NCBI GenBank assembly: GCA_019119145.1 | Contig: DWXR01000053.1 | Coordinates: forward strand, 1-24,818 | Reading direction: 5' to 3' | Length of the DNA stretch: 24,818 nucleotides | Origin: Hominenteromicrobium gallistercoris | Lineage (GTDB): Bacteria > Bacillota > Clostridia > Oscillospirales > Acutalibacteraceae | Shown: in pieces, positions 14,763 to 21,000 of the stretch | Layout of the letters: each line of letters opens with the position of its first letter | Position numbering within the stretch: position 1 is the stretch's first letter | The notes under the pieces: model-generated | Told to the model about the DNA's origin: nothing | Database searches by the model: none | What the model saw: the letters and a program-made list of their open reading frames with translations, nothing else | Program-made: the position numbers and the translations under genes

Positions 14763-14791
14763 TTGACGTATTTCGGGGAAAGCGCTATAAT
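14763..14791 (+). promoter_or_regulatory. Sigma-A promoter of the ispD operon
   Basis: TTGACG (14763-14768), 17-base spacer, perfect TATAAT (14786-14791). The leader is about 95 bases and GC-rich. The stretch before it (14676-14762) shows only short inverted repeats, such as TTGCTG (14716-14721) with CAGCAA (14751-14756). Confidence 0.82.
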
Positions 14792-14891
14792 AATCGTGAT
14801 AAATTTTCTGCCCGGTGCGGCGCGCGCCCGTGAATCGGCCGCGGCGGCGCCGTCCGACGGACAGGCCGGGCGGAGCGGAGGAGGAATGGGT

Positions 14892-15584
14892 ATGAAAATC
14901 AGCGCGGTGATCGTCGCCGCGGGAAACTCCACGCGCATGCAGGCGGGGGGCGTTTCCAAGCTGATGATGACGGTCGGCGGCGAGCCGGTGCTGCGGCGGA
15001 CGCTGCGCGCGTTCGATGCGGCGGAATGCATCTCGGAAATTGTCGTTGTGGCGCGGGAAAGCGATTTCGCGGACGTCCGGCAGGCGGCCGCGGGAGTTGG
15101 CAAGCCGCTGCGCATCACGACGGGCGGGCGCGATCGGCAGGCCTCCGTTGCAAACGGCGTTTCGCTCTGCATCGGGGCGGACTTTGTCGCAATCCACGAC
15201 GGCGCGCGGCCCTTTGTGACGCCGGCGCTGATCGAGCGCGTCTGCGCGGACGCGGTGCGCTTCGGCGCGGCGTCTCTGGCTGTGCCGGTCAAGGACACGA
15301 TCAAAGCGGTGGACGACGCGGGCTTTGTGCAGAGCACGCCGGACCGCACGGCGCTGCGCGCGGTCCAGACGCCGCAGGTGTTTGAGCGGGCGCTCTATGC
15401 CCGCGCGCTCGCCCGCGCGGCGCAGATGGGCAAAAGCTATACGGACGACTGCCAGCTCGTCGAAGCGGCGGGCGGCACCGTGTTCCTGACGCCGGGCGAC
15501 TACAGAAACATCAAGATCACAACGCCGGAGGACCTCCTCGTGGCCGAGGCCTTTGCCGCGGCGCAGGACAATGCTCCCGGCTGA
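14892..15584 (+). CDS. ispD: 2-C-methyl-D-erythritol 4-phosphate cytidylyltransferase
   Basis: 230 residues, the standard IspD length. It joins CTP to methylerythritol 4-phosphate, the third step of the MEP isoprenoid pathway. The N-terminal VIVAAGNSTRMQAGGVSK (6-23) supplies the CTP-binding loop with Arg15 and Lys23. TGGRDRQASVANG (about 77-89), AIHDGARPFV (about 98-107) and the late KITTPEDLLVAE (about 213-224) are all family motifs. ATG 14892 is preferred to ATG 14886 because AGGAGG (14879-14884) then has 7-base spacing. It is the first gene of an operon that also carries ispF, so two pathway enzymes are co-expressed. Confidence 0.97.
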   Translation: MKISAVIVAAGNSTRMQAGGVSKLMMTVGGEPVLRRTLRAFDAAECISEIVVVARESDFADVRQAAAGVGKPLRITTGGRDRQASVANGVSLCIGADFVAIHDGARPFVTPALIERVCADAVRFGAASLAVPVKDTIKAVDDAGFVQSTPDRTALRAVQTPQVFERALYARALARAAQMGKSYTDDCQLVEAAGGTVFLTPGDYRNIKITTPEDLLVAEAFAAAQDNAPG

Positions 15585-15600
15585 CATGCAGGAGGCGCAC

Positions 15601-15954
15601 ATGGAAAAGGATAAGGTTTTGCAGATGCCGCTCGCGAAGATCTACCCCCTGCTCGTGCAGAAGGCCGAGCGCAAGGGGCGGACGCGCGGCGAGGTGGACG
15701 AGGCGATTTTCTGGCTGACCGGCTATACCGCGGAAATGGTGGAACAGTGCATCGCGCGAGACATGACCTACGGGGATTTTTTCGCGCAGGCGCCGCACCT
15801 CAATGCGGACCGCGCGCTGATCCGCGGCGTGGTCTGCGGCGTCCGCGTGGAGGCGATCGAGGACGAGCCGATGCGGACGATCTGCTGTCTCGACAAAATG
15901 GTCGACGAGCTGGCCAAGGGAAAGCCGATGGAGAAAATTCTGCGGAAATCGTGA
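15601..15954 (+). CDS. DUF2200 family protein
   Basis: 117 residues covering the whole DUF2200 (PF09966) domain. Recognisable segments are IYPLLVQKAERKGRTRGEVDEAIFWLTGY (about 14-42), FFAQAPHLN (about 60-68), LIRGVVCGVRVEAIEDEPM (about 73-91) and the end LDKMVDELAKGKPMEKIL. It is a small cytoplasmic protein without membrane segments; its biochemical function is unknown. ATG 15601 follows AGGAGG (15590-15595) and begins 16 bases after ispD. It sits between ispD and ispF, which are more often adjacent or fused, but nothing in the protein itself suggests a role in isoprenoid synthesis. Confidence 0.88.
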   Translation: MEKDKVLQMPLAKIYPLLVQKAERKGRTRGEVDEAIFWLTGYTAEMVEQCIARDMTYGDFFAQAPHLNADRALIRGVVCGVRVEAIEDEPMRTICCLDKMVDELAKGKPMEKILRKS

Positions 15955-16006
15955 GAGAATCCAGAAAACGGCGAAGCGCAGGGCTTCGCGGAAAGGCGGA
16001 GATGGT

Positions 16007-16474
16007 ATGAGAATTGGACATGGTTACGACGTGCACGCGCTGGCAGAGCACCGCGATCTGATCATCGGCGGCGTGAAGATCCCCTACGAGCTGGGGCTGC
16101 TCGGGCATTCGGATGCGGATGTGCTGGCCCACGCGGTTTCGGACGCGCTGCTCGGCGCGGCGGCGCTCGGGGACATCGGCGTCCTGTTTCCCGACAGCGA
16201 CCCGAAATACGAGGGCGCCGACAGCCTGAAGCTGCTTTCGGCGGTCGTTGCGGCGGTGCGCCGCCGCGGCTTTGCAATCGCGAATATCGACGCGACGGTC
16301 GTCGCGCAGCGGCCGAAGCTGCGCCCGTACATCGAGGAGATGCGGCGCAACATCGCGTCGGCCTGCAACATCGACGTCGACTGCGTCAACGTCAAGGCGA
16401 CAACCGAGGAGTGCCTCGGCTTTACGGGGCGCGGCGAGGGCATTTCCGCGCACGCGGTCTGCCTGCTCGTCTGA
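16007..16474 (+). CDS. ispF: 2-C-methyl-D-erythritol 2,4-cyclodiphosphate synthase
   Basis: 155 residues, normal for IspF. It cyclises CDP-methylerythritol 2-phosphate, releasing CMP, in the MEP pathway; the active enzyme is a trimer with a metal at each subunit. RIGHGYDVH (2-10) gives the metal ligands Asp8 and His10. GLLGHSDADVLAHAVSDALLGAAALGDIG contains the third ligand histidine and the substrate loop. KATTEECLGFTGRGEGISAHAV near the C-terminus carries the CMP-binding Thr and Glu. The start ATG 16007 follows GGCGGAGATGG closely. It lies 52 bases after the DUF2200 gene; that gap has a 7-bp hairpin (GCGAAGC / GCTTCGC) without a T run. Confidence 0.97.
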   Translation: MRIGHGYDVHALAEHRDLIIGGVKIPYELGLLGHSDADVLAHAVSDALLGAAALGDIGVLFPDSDPKYEGADSLKLLSAVVAAVRRRGFAIANIDATVVAQRPKLRPYIEEMRRNIASACNIDVDCVNVKATTEECLGFTGRGEGISAHAVCLLV

Positions 16475-16579
16475 TTTCCGCACGGCGCGCCGGGGCAAAC
16501 AGGCACAAACCGGCGGCTTGTCTCATATTCTGGTAGCGAACAGTAAAAACGGGATATGGGGAAAGCAGAGGTGCTTGTT

Positions 16580-16828
16580 ATGGGAAATCAGAAGGACCGG
16601 GGGGAAAAGCCGCTCATCGTGGTCAGCAGCGTGACGTACGCGCTCAAGGGCCGCGACGTGCTTTTTTCGCACGGGATCAGGGCGTATGTGGAGCGTTTGC
16701 CGCGCACGCGGGAAAACGGGTGCGGCTACGGGCTGCACGTGCCGCAGCGCATCGATGAGGCCGAGCGCCTGCTGCGCGAGGCGGGCGTGCGGGTGTTGTA
16801 CCGGACGGATCGGGGTGCGTCGTCATGA
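16580..16828 (+). CDS. DUF3343 protein (putative Se/S carrier-like)
   Basis: 82 residues. The core PLIVVSSVTYALKGRDVLFSHGI, a short NGCGYGLHVP with the conserved Cys-Gly pair, and a helix (DEAERLLREAGVRVLY) match the DUF3343 family (PF11823), which is TusA-like in appearance and has been proposed to carry sulfur or selenium as a persulfide/perselenide on that cysteine. ATG 16580 is chosen because AGAGGTG ends 8 bases upstream; an in-frame ATG at 16556 has no good site. Its stop codon overlaps the start of the desulfurase gene (ATGA at 16825-16828), so the two are translationally coupled, fitting a donor-carrier pair. It begins 105 bases after ispF; I see no canonical promoter in that gap. Confidence 0.8.
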   Translation: MGNQKDRGEKPLIVVSSVTYALKGRDVLFSHGIRAYVERLPRTRENGCGYGLHVPQRIDEAERLLREAGVRVLYRTDRGASS

Positions 16829-17994
16829 TCTATCTGGACAACAGCGCGACGACGTATCCGAAGCCGCAGAGCGTGCGCAGGCGCATGGCGGAAGCGCTCG
16901 AGCGCTTCGGGGCGAACCCGGGGCGCGGCGGCTTTCGGATGAGCATGGAGACTGCGCAGGCCGTCTACGCCGTGCGGCGGAAGGCGGCCGCGCTTTTTGG
17001 CGCGCCGGGGCCGGAGTGCGTTTCGTTCCAGCCGAGCTGCACGCAGGCGCTGAACATCGTCATCCACTCCCTGCAGCCGGGCGACCATGTGCTCGTCACA
17101 GATCTCGAGCACAACGCGGTCCTGCGGCCGCTCAAGGCCATGGAAGCGCACGGCGTTTCCTTCACGGTCGTGCCGGTCACGCCGTGCGACAACGACGCGA
17201 CGCTCGACGCGTTCCGCCGTGCGATCCGCGAAAACACGCGGATGTTCATCTGCACGCAGGCCTCGAACGTGTGGGGCATCCGCGTGCCGGTGGAGCGGCT
17301 TGCCGCGCTCGCGCATGTTTACGGCGCGGAAATCTGCGTCGATGCGGCGCAGTCCGGCGGCGTGGTGCCGATCCGCGCGGCGGAAGACAACATCGACTAT
17401 CTTTGCTGCGCCGGGCACAAGGGGCTTTACGGTCCGATGGGCACCGGCTTGCTGATCACCGGCCGGGGGGAAAAGCTCAAAAGCCTGATCCAGGGCGGGA
17501 CGGGTACGCTGGCGCTGCAGCTGGAACAGCCGCGGGACATGCCGGAATACCTTGAAAGCGGCACGCAGAACGTGCCGGGGATTCTGGCGCTCGGCGCGGG
17601 GATCGACTTTGTGCGCGCCTGGGGGGAGGACAACCTGCGGCAGGCCGAGATGCGCCATGTCCGGCGCATCCACGCGGCCTTCAGCCGCATGCCGCACGTA
17701 AAGCTGTATACGCCGCCGCCCGACATGCGGTATTTCGTGCCGGTGCTCGGCTTCAATGTGCGCGGCATGGCGAGCGAGGCGGTGGGCGATTATCTCGCAA
17801 AGCACGGCATCGCCGTGCGCTGCGGCTTCCACTGCGCGCCGTTTGCCCACAGGAAAATGGGGACCGACAGCGATGCATGCGGCGGAGCGGTCCGCGTTTC
17901 GCCCTCCGCGTTTACGGACGACCGGCAGGTGGACGGGCTGATCCGCGCGGTGTCGGCGCTGCAGAAGGCGCCGGCCGTGCGCGGACAAAAATGA
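16825..17994 (+). CDS. Cysteine desulfurase-like aminotransferase class V enzyme (EF2568 type)
   Basis: 389 residues of a PLP-dependent class V fold. YLDNSATTYPKP (3-14), GANPGRGGFRMS, EHNAVLRPL and DAAQSGG mark the family; Lys199 in AGHKGLYGP is the PLP lysine. Cys337 in FHCAP is the expected persulfide cysteine, with an extra Cys333 just before it. The pattern fits the subfamily TIGR01977 (EF2568 type), which often occurs beside DUF3343 genes and, in some genomes, selenium-dependent molybdenum hydroxylase genes. The likely reaction is removal of S or Se from (seleno)cysteine to give alanine. No selD, yqeB or hydroxylase gene is visible in this window, so a general sulfur role is equally possible. 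GGGGTG (16812-16817) is its binding site. Confidence 0.88.
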   Translation: MIYLDNSATTYPKPQSVRRRMAEALERFGANPGRGGFRMSMETAQAVYAVRRKAAALFGAPGPECVSFQPSCTQALNIVIHSLQPGDHVLVTDLEHNAVLRPLKAMEAHGVSFTVVPVTPCDNDATLDAFRRAIRENTRMFICTQASNVWGIRVPVERLAALAHVYGAEICVDAAQSGGVVPIRAAEDNIDYLCCAGHKGLYGPMGTGLLITGRGEKLKSLIQGGTGTLALQLEQPRDMPEYLESGTQNVPGILALGAGIDFVRAWGEDNLRQAEMRHVRRIHAAFSRMPHVKLYTPPPDMRYFVPVLGFNVRGMASEAVGDYLAKHGIAVRCGFHCAPFAHRKMGTDSDACGGAVRVSPSAFTDDRQVDGLIRAVSALQKAPAVRGQK

Positions 17995-18053
17995 ACGAAA
18001 TGTAAATAAAGGCCGTACGACGGGATTCGACAGGAAAAATCCGGCGTTTCCCC

Positions 18054-18082
18054 TTTTCATGGGCGGCGCTTTATGCTAAACT
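18054..18082 (+). promoter_or_regulatory. Probable sigma-A promoter of cdaA
   Basis: TTTTCA (18054-18059), 17-base spacer, TAAACT (18077-18082) with an extended -10 TG at 18074-18075. It is weaker than the others in the window. It overlaps an in-frame ATG at 18073, which argues against that ATG as the cdaA start. Confidence 0.5.
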
Positions 18083-18126
18083 ATATACAGATTATGCGTT
18101 TGTGCAGCGCAAAAGAGGTGAAGGAC

Positions 18127-19023
18127 GTGGAAAGGTTTCTCGATGCGGTTGCATCCTGGTGGGAATGGGTGTTGAGCATTGCAAGAAGTTTCCAGTTTAA
18201 AGATGCGATAGATATCCTGATTATCGGGCTGCTTTTGTACGGCGCCATCAAGCTCGTGCGCGAGACGCGCGCCGGCCAGCTTGTCAAGGGCCTTTTGCTC
18301 CTCGTCTTTTTGTTCATGATTTCCGGCTACCTGCAGCTGGTGATGGTCAGCCAGGTGCTGTACTACTTCTTCAATTTCGCCTTCGTCGCGATCCTGATCG
18401 TTTTTCAGCCGGAGATCCGCAAGGCGCTGGAGCAGATGGGCCGCAGCAATATGAGCAAATCGATTGCGGATGCGGTCACCGGCCGCGACCGCGATGAGGA
18501 AAGGCAGCGCATACGCAAGGCGATCAACGCGATTGTGGACGGCGTCGGCATTCTGCAGCAGCTCAAAATGGGCGCGCTGATCGTGTTCGAGCGCCAGACG
18601 AAGCTCGGCGAAATCATAGAGACGGGCACGAAAATCAACTGCGAGCCGTCCGGGCAGATCGTCGGCAACATCTTCTTCAATAAGGCGCCGCTGCACGACG
18701 GCGCGATGATCATCCGCGACGGCATGATCCATGCGGCGGGCTGCATTCTGCCGCTGACGAAGAACGCCTCCGTTTCAGCGGAGCTTGGCACGCGCCACCG
18801 CGCGGCGCTCGGCGTCAGCGAAGAATCGGATGCGGTCGTCGTCGTCGTTTCGGAGGAGACCGGGCAGATTTCCGTGGCGGTCAACGGCGTTTTGGCGCGC
18901 CGCTTCACGCGCGACACGCTGCGCGATGTGCTCGAAAGCTATTTGATCCCGCAGGAGGAAAAGACGTCCACGGTGCGCCGCGGCCTCAGCTTCCTGCGCG
19001 GGAAAAGGGCGGTGAAAAAGTGA
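18127..19023 (+). CDS. cdaA: Diadenylate cyclase CdaA
   Basis: 298 residues. Three N-terminal membrane helices (about 23-40, 52-72, 74-92) precede a coiled linker and the DAC domain. The catalytic DGA motif is at 191-193 (APLHDGAMII) and GTRHR at 221-225. CdaA converts two ATP to cyclic di-AMP at the membrane, a messenger controlling potassium and osmotic balance. GTG 18127 is taken as the start: GAGGTG ends 6 bases upstream, whereas ATG 18073 falls inside the promoter. The C-terminus (about 270-298) is longer than in Bacillus and basic. It overlaps cdaR by one base. Confidence 0.96.
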   Translation: MERFLDAVASWWEWVLSIARSFQFKDAIDILIIGLLLYGAIKLVRETRAGQLVKGLLLLVFLFMISGYLQLVMVSQVLYYFFNFAFVAILIVFQPEIRKALEQMGRSNMSKSIADAVTGRDRDEERQRIRKAINAIVDGVGILQQLKMGALIVFERQTKLGEIIETGTKINCEPSGQIVGNIFFNKAPLHDGAMIIRDGMIHAAGCILPLTKNASVSAELGTRHRAALGVSEESDAVVVVVSEETGQISVAVNGVLARRFTRDTLRDVLESYLIPQEEKTSTVRRGLSFLRGKRAVKK

Positions 19024-20363
19024 TGCCGGACAACAAGGAAAAGACGCCCTCGGGCGAGAAAAAGCGGAGCAAAATGCTGCGCGCGTTCGAAAACAATACG
19101 CTGCTTCTGATCTTTTCGATCCTGTGCGCGACGGTCATCTGGTTCATCATGATGGCGACGAGCGGCGAAAACCGCGCGACGGTCGTCAGCAATGTGCCGA
19201 TCAGCATCGAGGTGTCCGAGGCGGCGCAGGAGGCGGGCGTCCGCGTCTTCAACAGCAGCGCCTATACGGCCGACGTCTCCATCACGGGCAATTCCCTGAT
19301 TACGAACCGTGTGACCCCGGAGGAGCTGGAGGTGACGGCGACGCTCGACCCCTCGACCTCGATGCTCACGGGCAATTCGATGCAGCAGGCCACGCTGACG
19401 CTGCGCGCCGCCAAAAGCGGCAACACGCTGGCCGAGTATGAGGTGGAAAGCGTTTCCCCGCCGGAAATCACCGTGACGTACGACCGGTACAAGGAAGTGC
19501 AGCTTTCTCTCGAGCCGAATATTCAGTACACGGTGGCCGAGGACTACTACGCGCCGACAACGCCGACGCTCTCTACGGACCTGATCACGATATCCGGCCC
19601 GGAAAGCGCCGCCAACCGCATTGCGCGCGCGGCGCTCGTCTACTCGTTCTCGGACCCGCTGACCCAGTCGAAGTCCATCTCCTGCAAGGTCACGCTGTAC
19701 GACGTGAACGGCGATGTGATCGACCCGGCTGAAAACTATCTGGAGCTCAGCGACGACACGGTGGACGTCTCGATCCCCGTGACGAGCCGGCAGACGGTCG
19801 AGCTGGTCGCCGACATCCGCAACAAGCCGGACAGCTTTGCCGAGAACCGCATCACGATCGATCCGGAGACGATCGAGATCGCCGGTGAAGGCGAGACGGT
19901 GTCGCAGTACACGTCTCTGACGCTGGCGACGCCGATCAATTTCCTCGACGTGACGCCCTCGAATACGACGTTCCAGGTGGCGATTCCGGTGCCGACCGGC
20001 GTGACGAACATCAGCCGCGTGGAGACGGCGACGGTCACGTTCAACATGAACGGCTACACCGAAACGACGCTGACAACGCGGAACATCGATGTGATCAATG
20101 TGCCGGAGGGCAAGACAGCCGACCTCTCCACGGCGAGCCTGCAGGTCCGCGTCGTCGGTACGGCGGCGCAGGTGTCGCGCCTGACCGGGGATTCCGTCTT
20201 CTGCACGGTCGACCTCTCCTCGATCGGCGACCAGAGCGGCAACCTGGAGGTGCCGGTCACGGTCACGATCAACAATGCGGAATCCTGCTGGGCGACCGGA
20301 ACGTACACAGCGCATGTGACGGTCTCGAACGAGGCACCGTCTTCCAGCTCGGAGGCGGAATGA
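19023..20363 (+). CDS. cdaR: CdaA regulator CdaR (YbbR-domain protein)
   Basis: 446 residues. A short basic N-terminus is followed by one membrane helix (about 25-45, LLLIFSILCATVIWFIMM) and an extracellular region built of about four YbbR-like beta repeats of roughly 85 residues, each ending in a segment such as PEELEVTATLD or ETIEIAGEGE. The tail is Ser/Glu-rich. CdaR binds CdaA and modulates c-di-AMP production. The ATG shares its A with the cdaA stop codon (TGATG), a sign of coupled translation; GTG 19020 directly before is an alternative. In many Firmicutes glmM follows, but here a convergent gene does. Confidence 0.93.
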   Translation: MPDNKEKTPSGEKKRSKMLRAFENNTLLLIFSILCATVIWFIMMATSGENRATVVSNVPISIEVSEAAQEAGVRVFNSSAYTADVSITGNSLITNRVTPEELEVTATLDPSTSMLTGNSMQQATLTLRAAKSGNTLAEYEVESVSPPEITVTYDRYKEVQLSLEPNIQYTVAEDYYAPTTPTLSTDLITISGPESAANRIARAALVYSFSDPLTQSKSISCKVTLYDVNGDVIDPAENYLELSDDTVDVSIPVTSRQTVELVADIRNKPDSFAENRITIDPETIEIAGEGETVSQYTSLTLATPINFLDVTPSNTTFQVAIPVPTGVTNISRVETATVTFNMNGYTETTLTTRNIDVINVPEGKTADLSTASLQVRVVGTAAQVSRLTGDSVFCTVDLSSIGDQSGNLEVPVTVTINNAESCWATGTYTAHVTVSNEAPSSSSEAE

Positions 20364-20406
20364 TCCGGAAAACGCCCGCATAGAAATCCATAACGCGCAA
20401 AACAAA

Positions 20407-20442
20407 CAGCCCGCTGCTTCCCGTTTGGGGAGCGGCGGGCTG
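20407..20442 (-). terminator. Terminator of the minus-strand small gene
   Basis: A 16-pair stem, CAGCCCGCTGCTTCCC (20407-20422) with GGGGAGCGGCGGGCTG (20427-20442), two T-G pairs, loop GTTT. The T run (TTTGTTTT) follows only on the minus strand; the plus strand continues CCTGCATAGG, so it is a poorer terminator for cdaR. Confidence 0.78.
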
Positions 20443-20466
20443 CCTGCATAGGATCGGTTCAGCGGC

Positions 20467-20721
20467 TCAAAGGAAGGGGAACGGTGCGCCGGCGATCTGG
20501 TCCGTGACCTCGCGGAACCAGTCCCGAATGGCGACGGGGACGCCGCTGGCCTGCAGAATGACAATCACCAAAATGATCGCAACCAGAATGGCGAGCACCT
20601 TGAGGGCGAACATGTAGTTGCCGCCCTTGTGCTCTTCGTCTCCGTGCGCAGCGGGAGACGGGGTCTTCGCCGGCTCCGAAGACGGCTGCGCTGCTTTGGG
20701 CTGCTGTTCTTTTTTGTCCAT
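20467..20721 (-). CDS. Small single-span membrane protein, unknown function
   Basis: 84 residues, not recognised. Residues 1-34 are polar and rich in Lys, Glu, Pro and Ala (MDKKEQQPKAAQPSSEPAKT...), likely cytoplasmic and disordered. One strong membrane helix spans about 38-60 (FALKVLAILVAIILVIVILQ). A 24-residue tail follows (VAIRDWFREVTDQIAGAPFPFL), partly amphipathic. AAAGAGGTG lies just upstream of ATG 20721, and an extended -10 promoter and strong terminator frame it, so it is probably a real single-gene unit. It converges on cdaR and diverges from recJ, but no functional link can be drawn. Confidence 0.72.
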   Translation of the reverse strand: MDKKEQQPKAAQPSSEPAKTPSPAAHGDEEHKGGNYMFALKVLAILVAIILVIVILQASGVPVAIRDWFREVTDQIAGAPFPFL

Positions 20722-20761
20722 GCCGACACCTCTTTCCCGAAAACGACAATTCTCTGTTTTT

Positions 20762-20790
20762 ATTTTAGCACAGGACGGCGCCTTTTTCTA
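20762..20790 (-). promoter_or_regulatory. Extended -10 promoter of the minus-strand small gene
   Basis: On the minus strand, TAAAAT (20767-20762) preceded by TGTGC, giving an extended -10. The -35 at 17 bases (TAGAAA) is poor. The rest of the interval to the recJ promoter holds short GC-rich hairpins (for example GCGGCC 20851-20856 with GGCCGC 20861-20866) and no gene. Confidence 0.55.
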
Positions 20791-20893
20791 TATCCTTTTT
20801 GCTTTTTAACAGAATATTCGCATTTGCGCGCTGCCGTGCGTCCGGGTACGGCGGCCGGCAGGCCGCGGAATTTCGGTAAATTGCGGATTTTAG

Positions 20894-20922
20894 TTGAATA
20901 ATCGCCGAAAAAATGCTAAAAT
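20894..20922 (+). promoter_or_regulatory. Sigma-A promoter of recJ-rel
   Basis: TTGAAT (20894-20899), 17-base spacer, TAAAAT (20917-20922) with an extended -10 TG at 20914-20915. Transcription should start near 20929. Confidence 0.78.
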
Positions 20923-21000
20923 ATCTTTTTAGAATTGATGATAGCGGATGCGCGCCGGCAGGCGTTTTCGGCGGCGCGCATGAAGAAGGAAGACCCGATT

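Noticed and set aside
10350..15602. A 1750-codon open frame on the minus strand across nifJ, spoIIID and ispD, and similar long antisense frames at 1129-3870, 20929-23121 and (plus strand) 8711-10324.
   Set aside because: Each is codon-aligned with genuine genes on the other strand. In that register a stop needs a sense TTA, CTA or TCA codon, which this GC-rich genome rarely uses. The translations are Arg/Asp/Val-rich with no domain, and the sense genes are unmistakable.
16475..16579. A separate promoter between ispF and the DUF3343 gene (TTGTCT near 16519).
   Set aside because: No -10 element lies at an acceptable distance, and no terminator follows ispF, so read-through from the ispD promoter is more likely.
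18073..18126. ATG 18073 as the start of cdaA.
   Set aside because: It overlaps the probable -10 element and has no ribosome-binding site; GTG 18127 has one.
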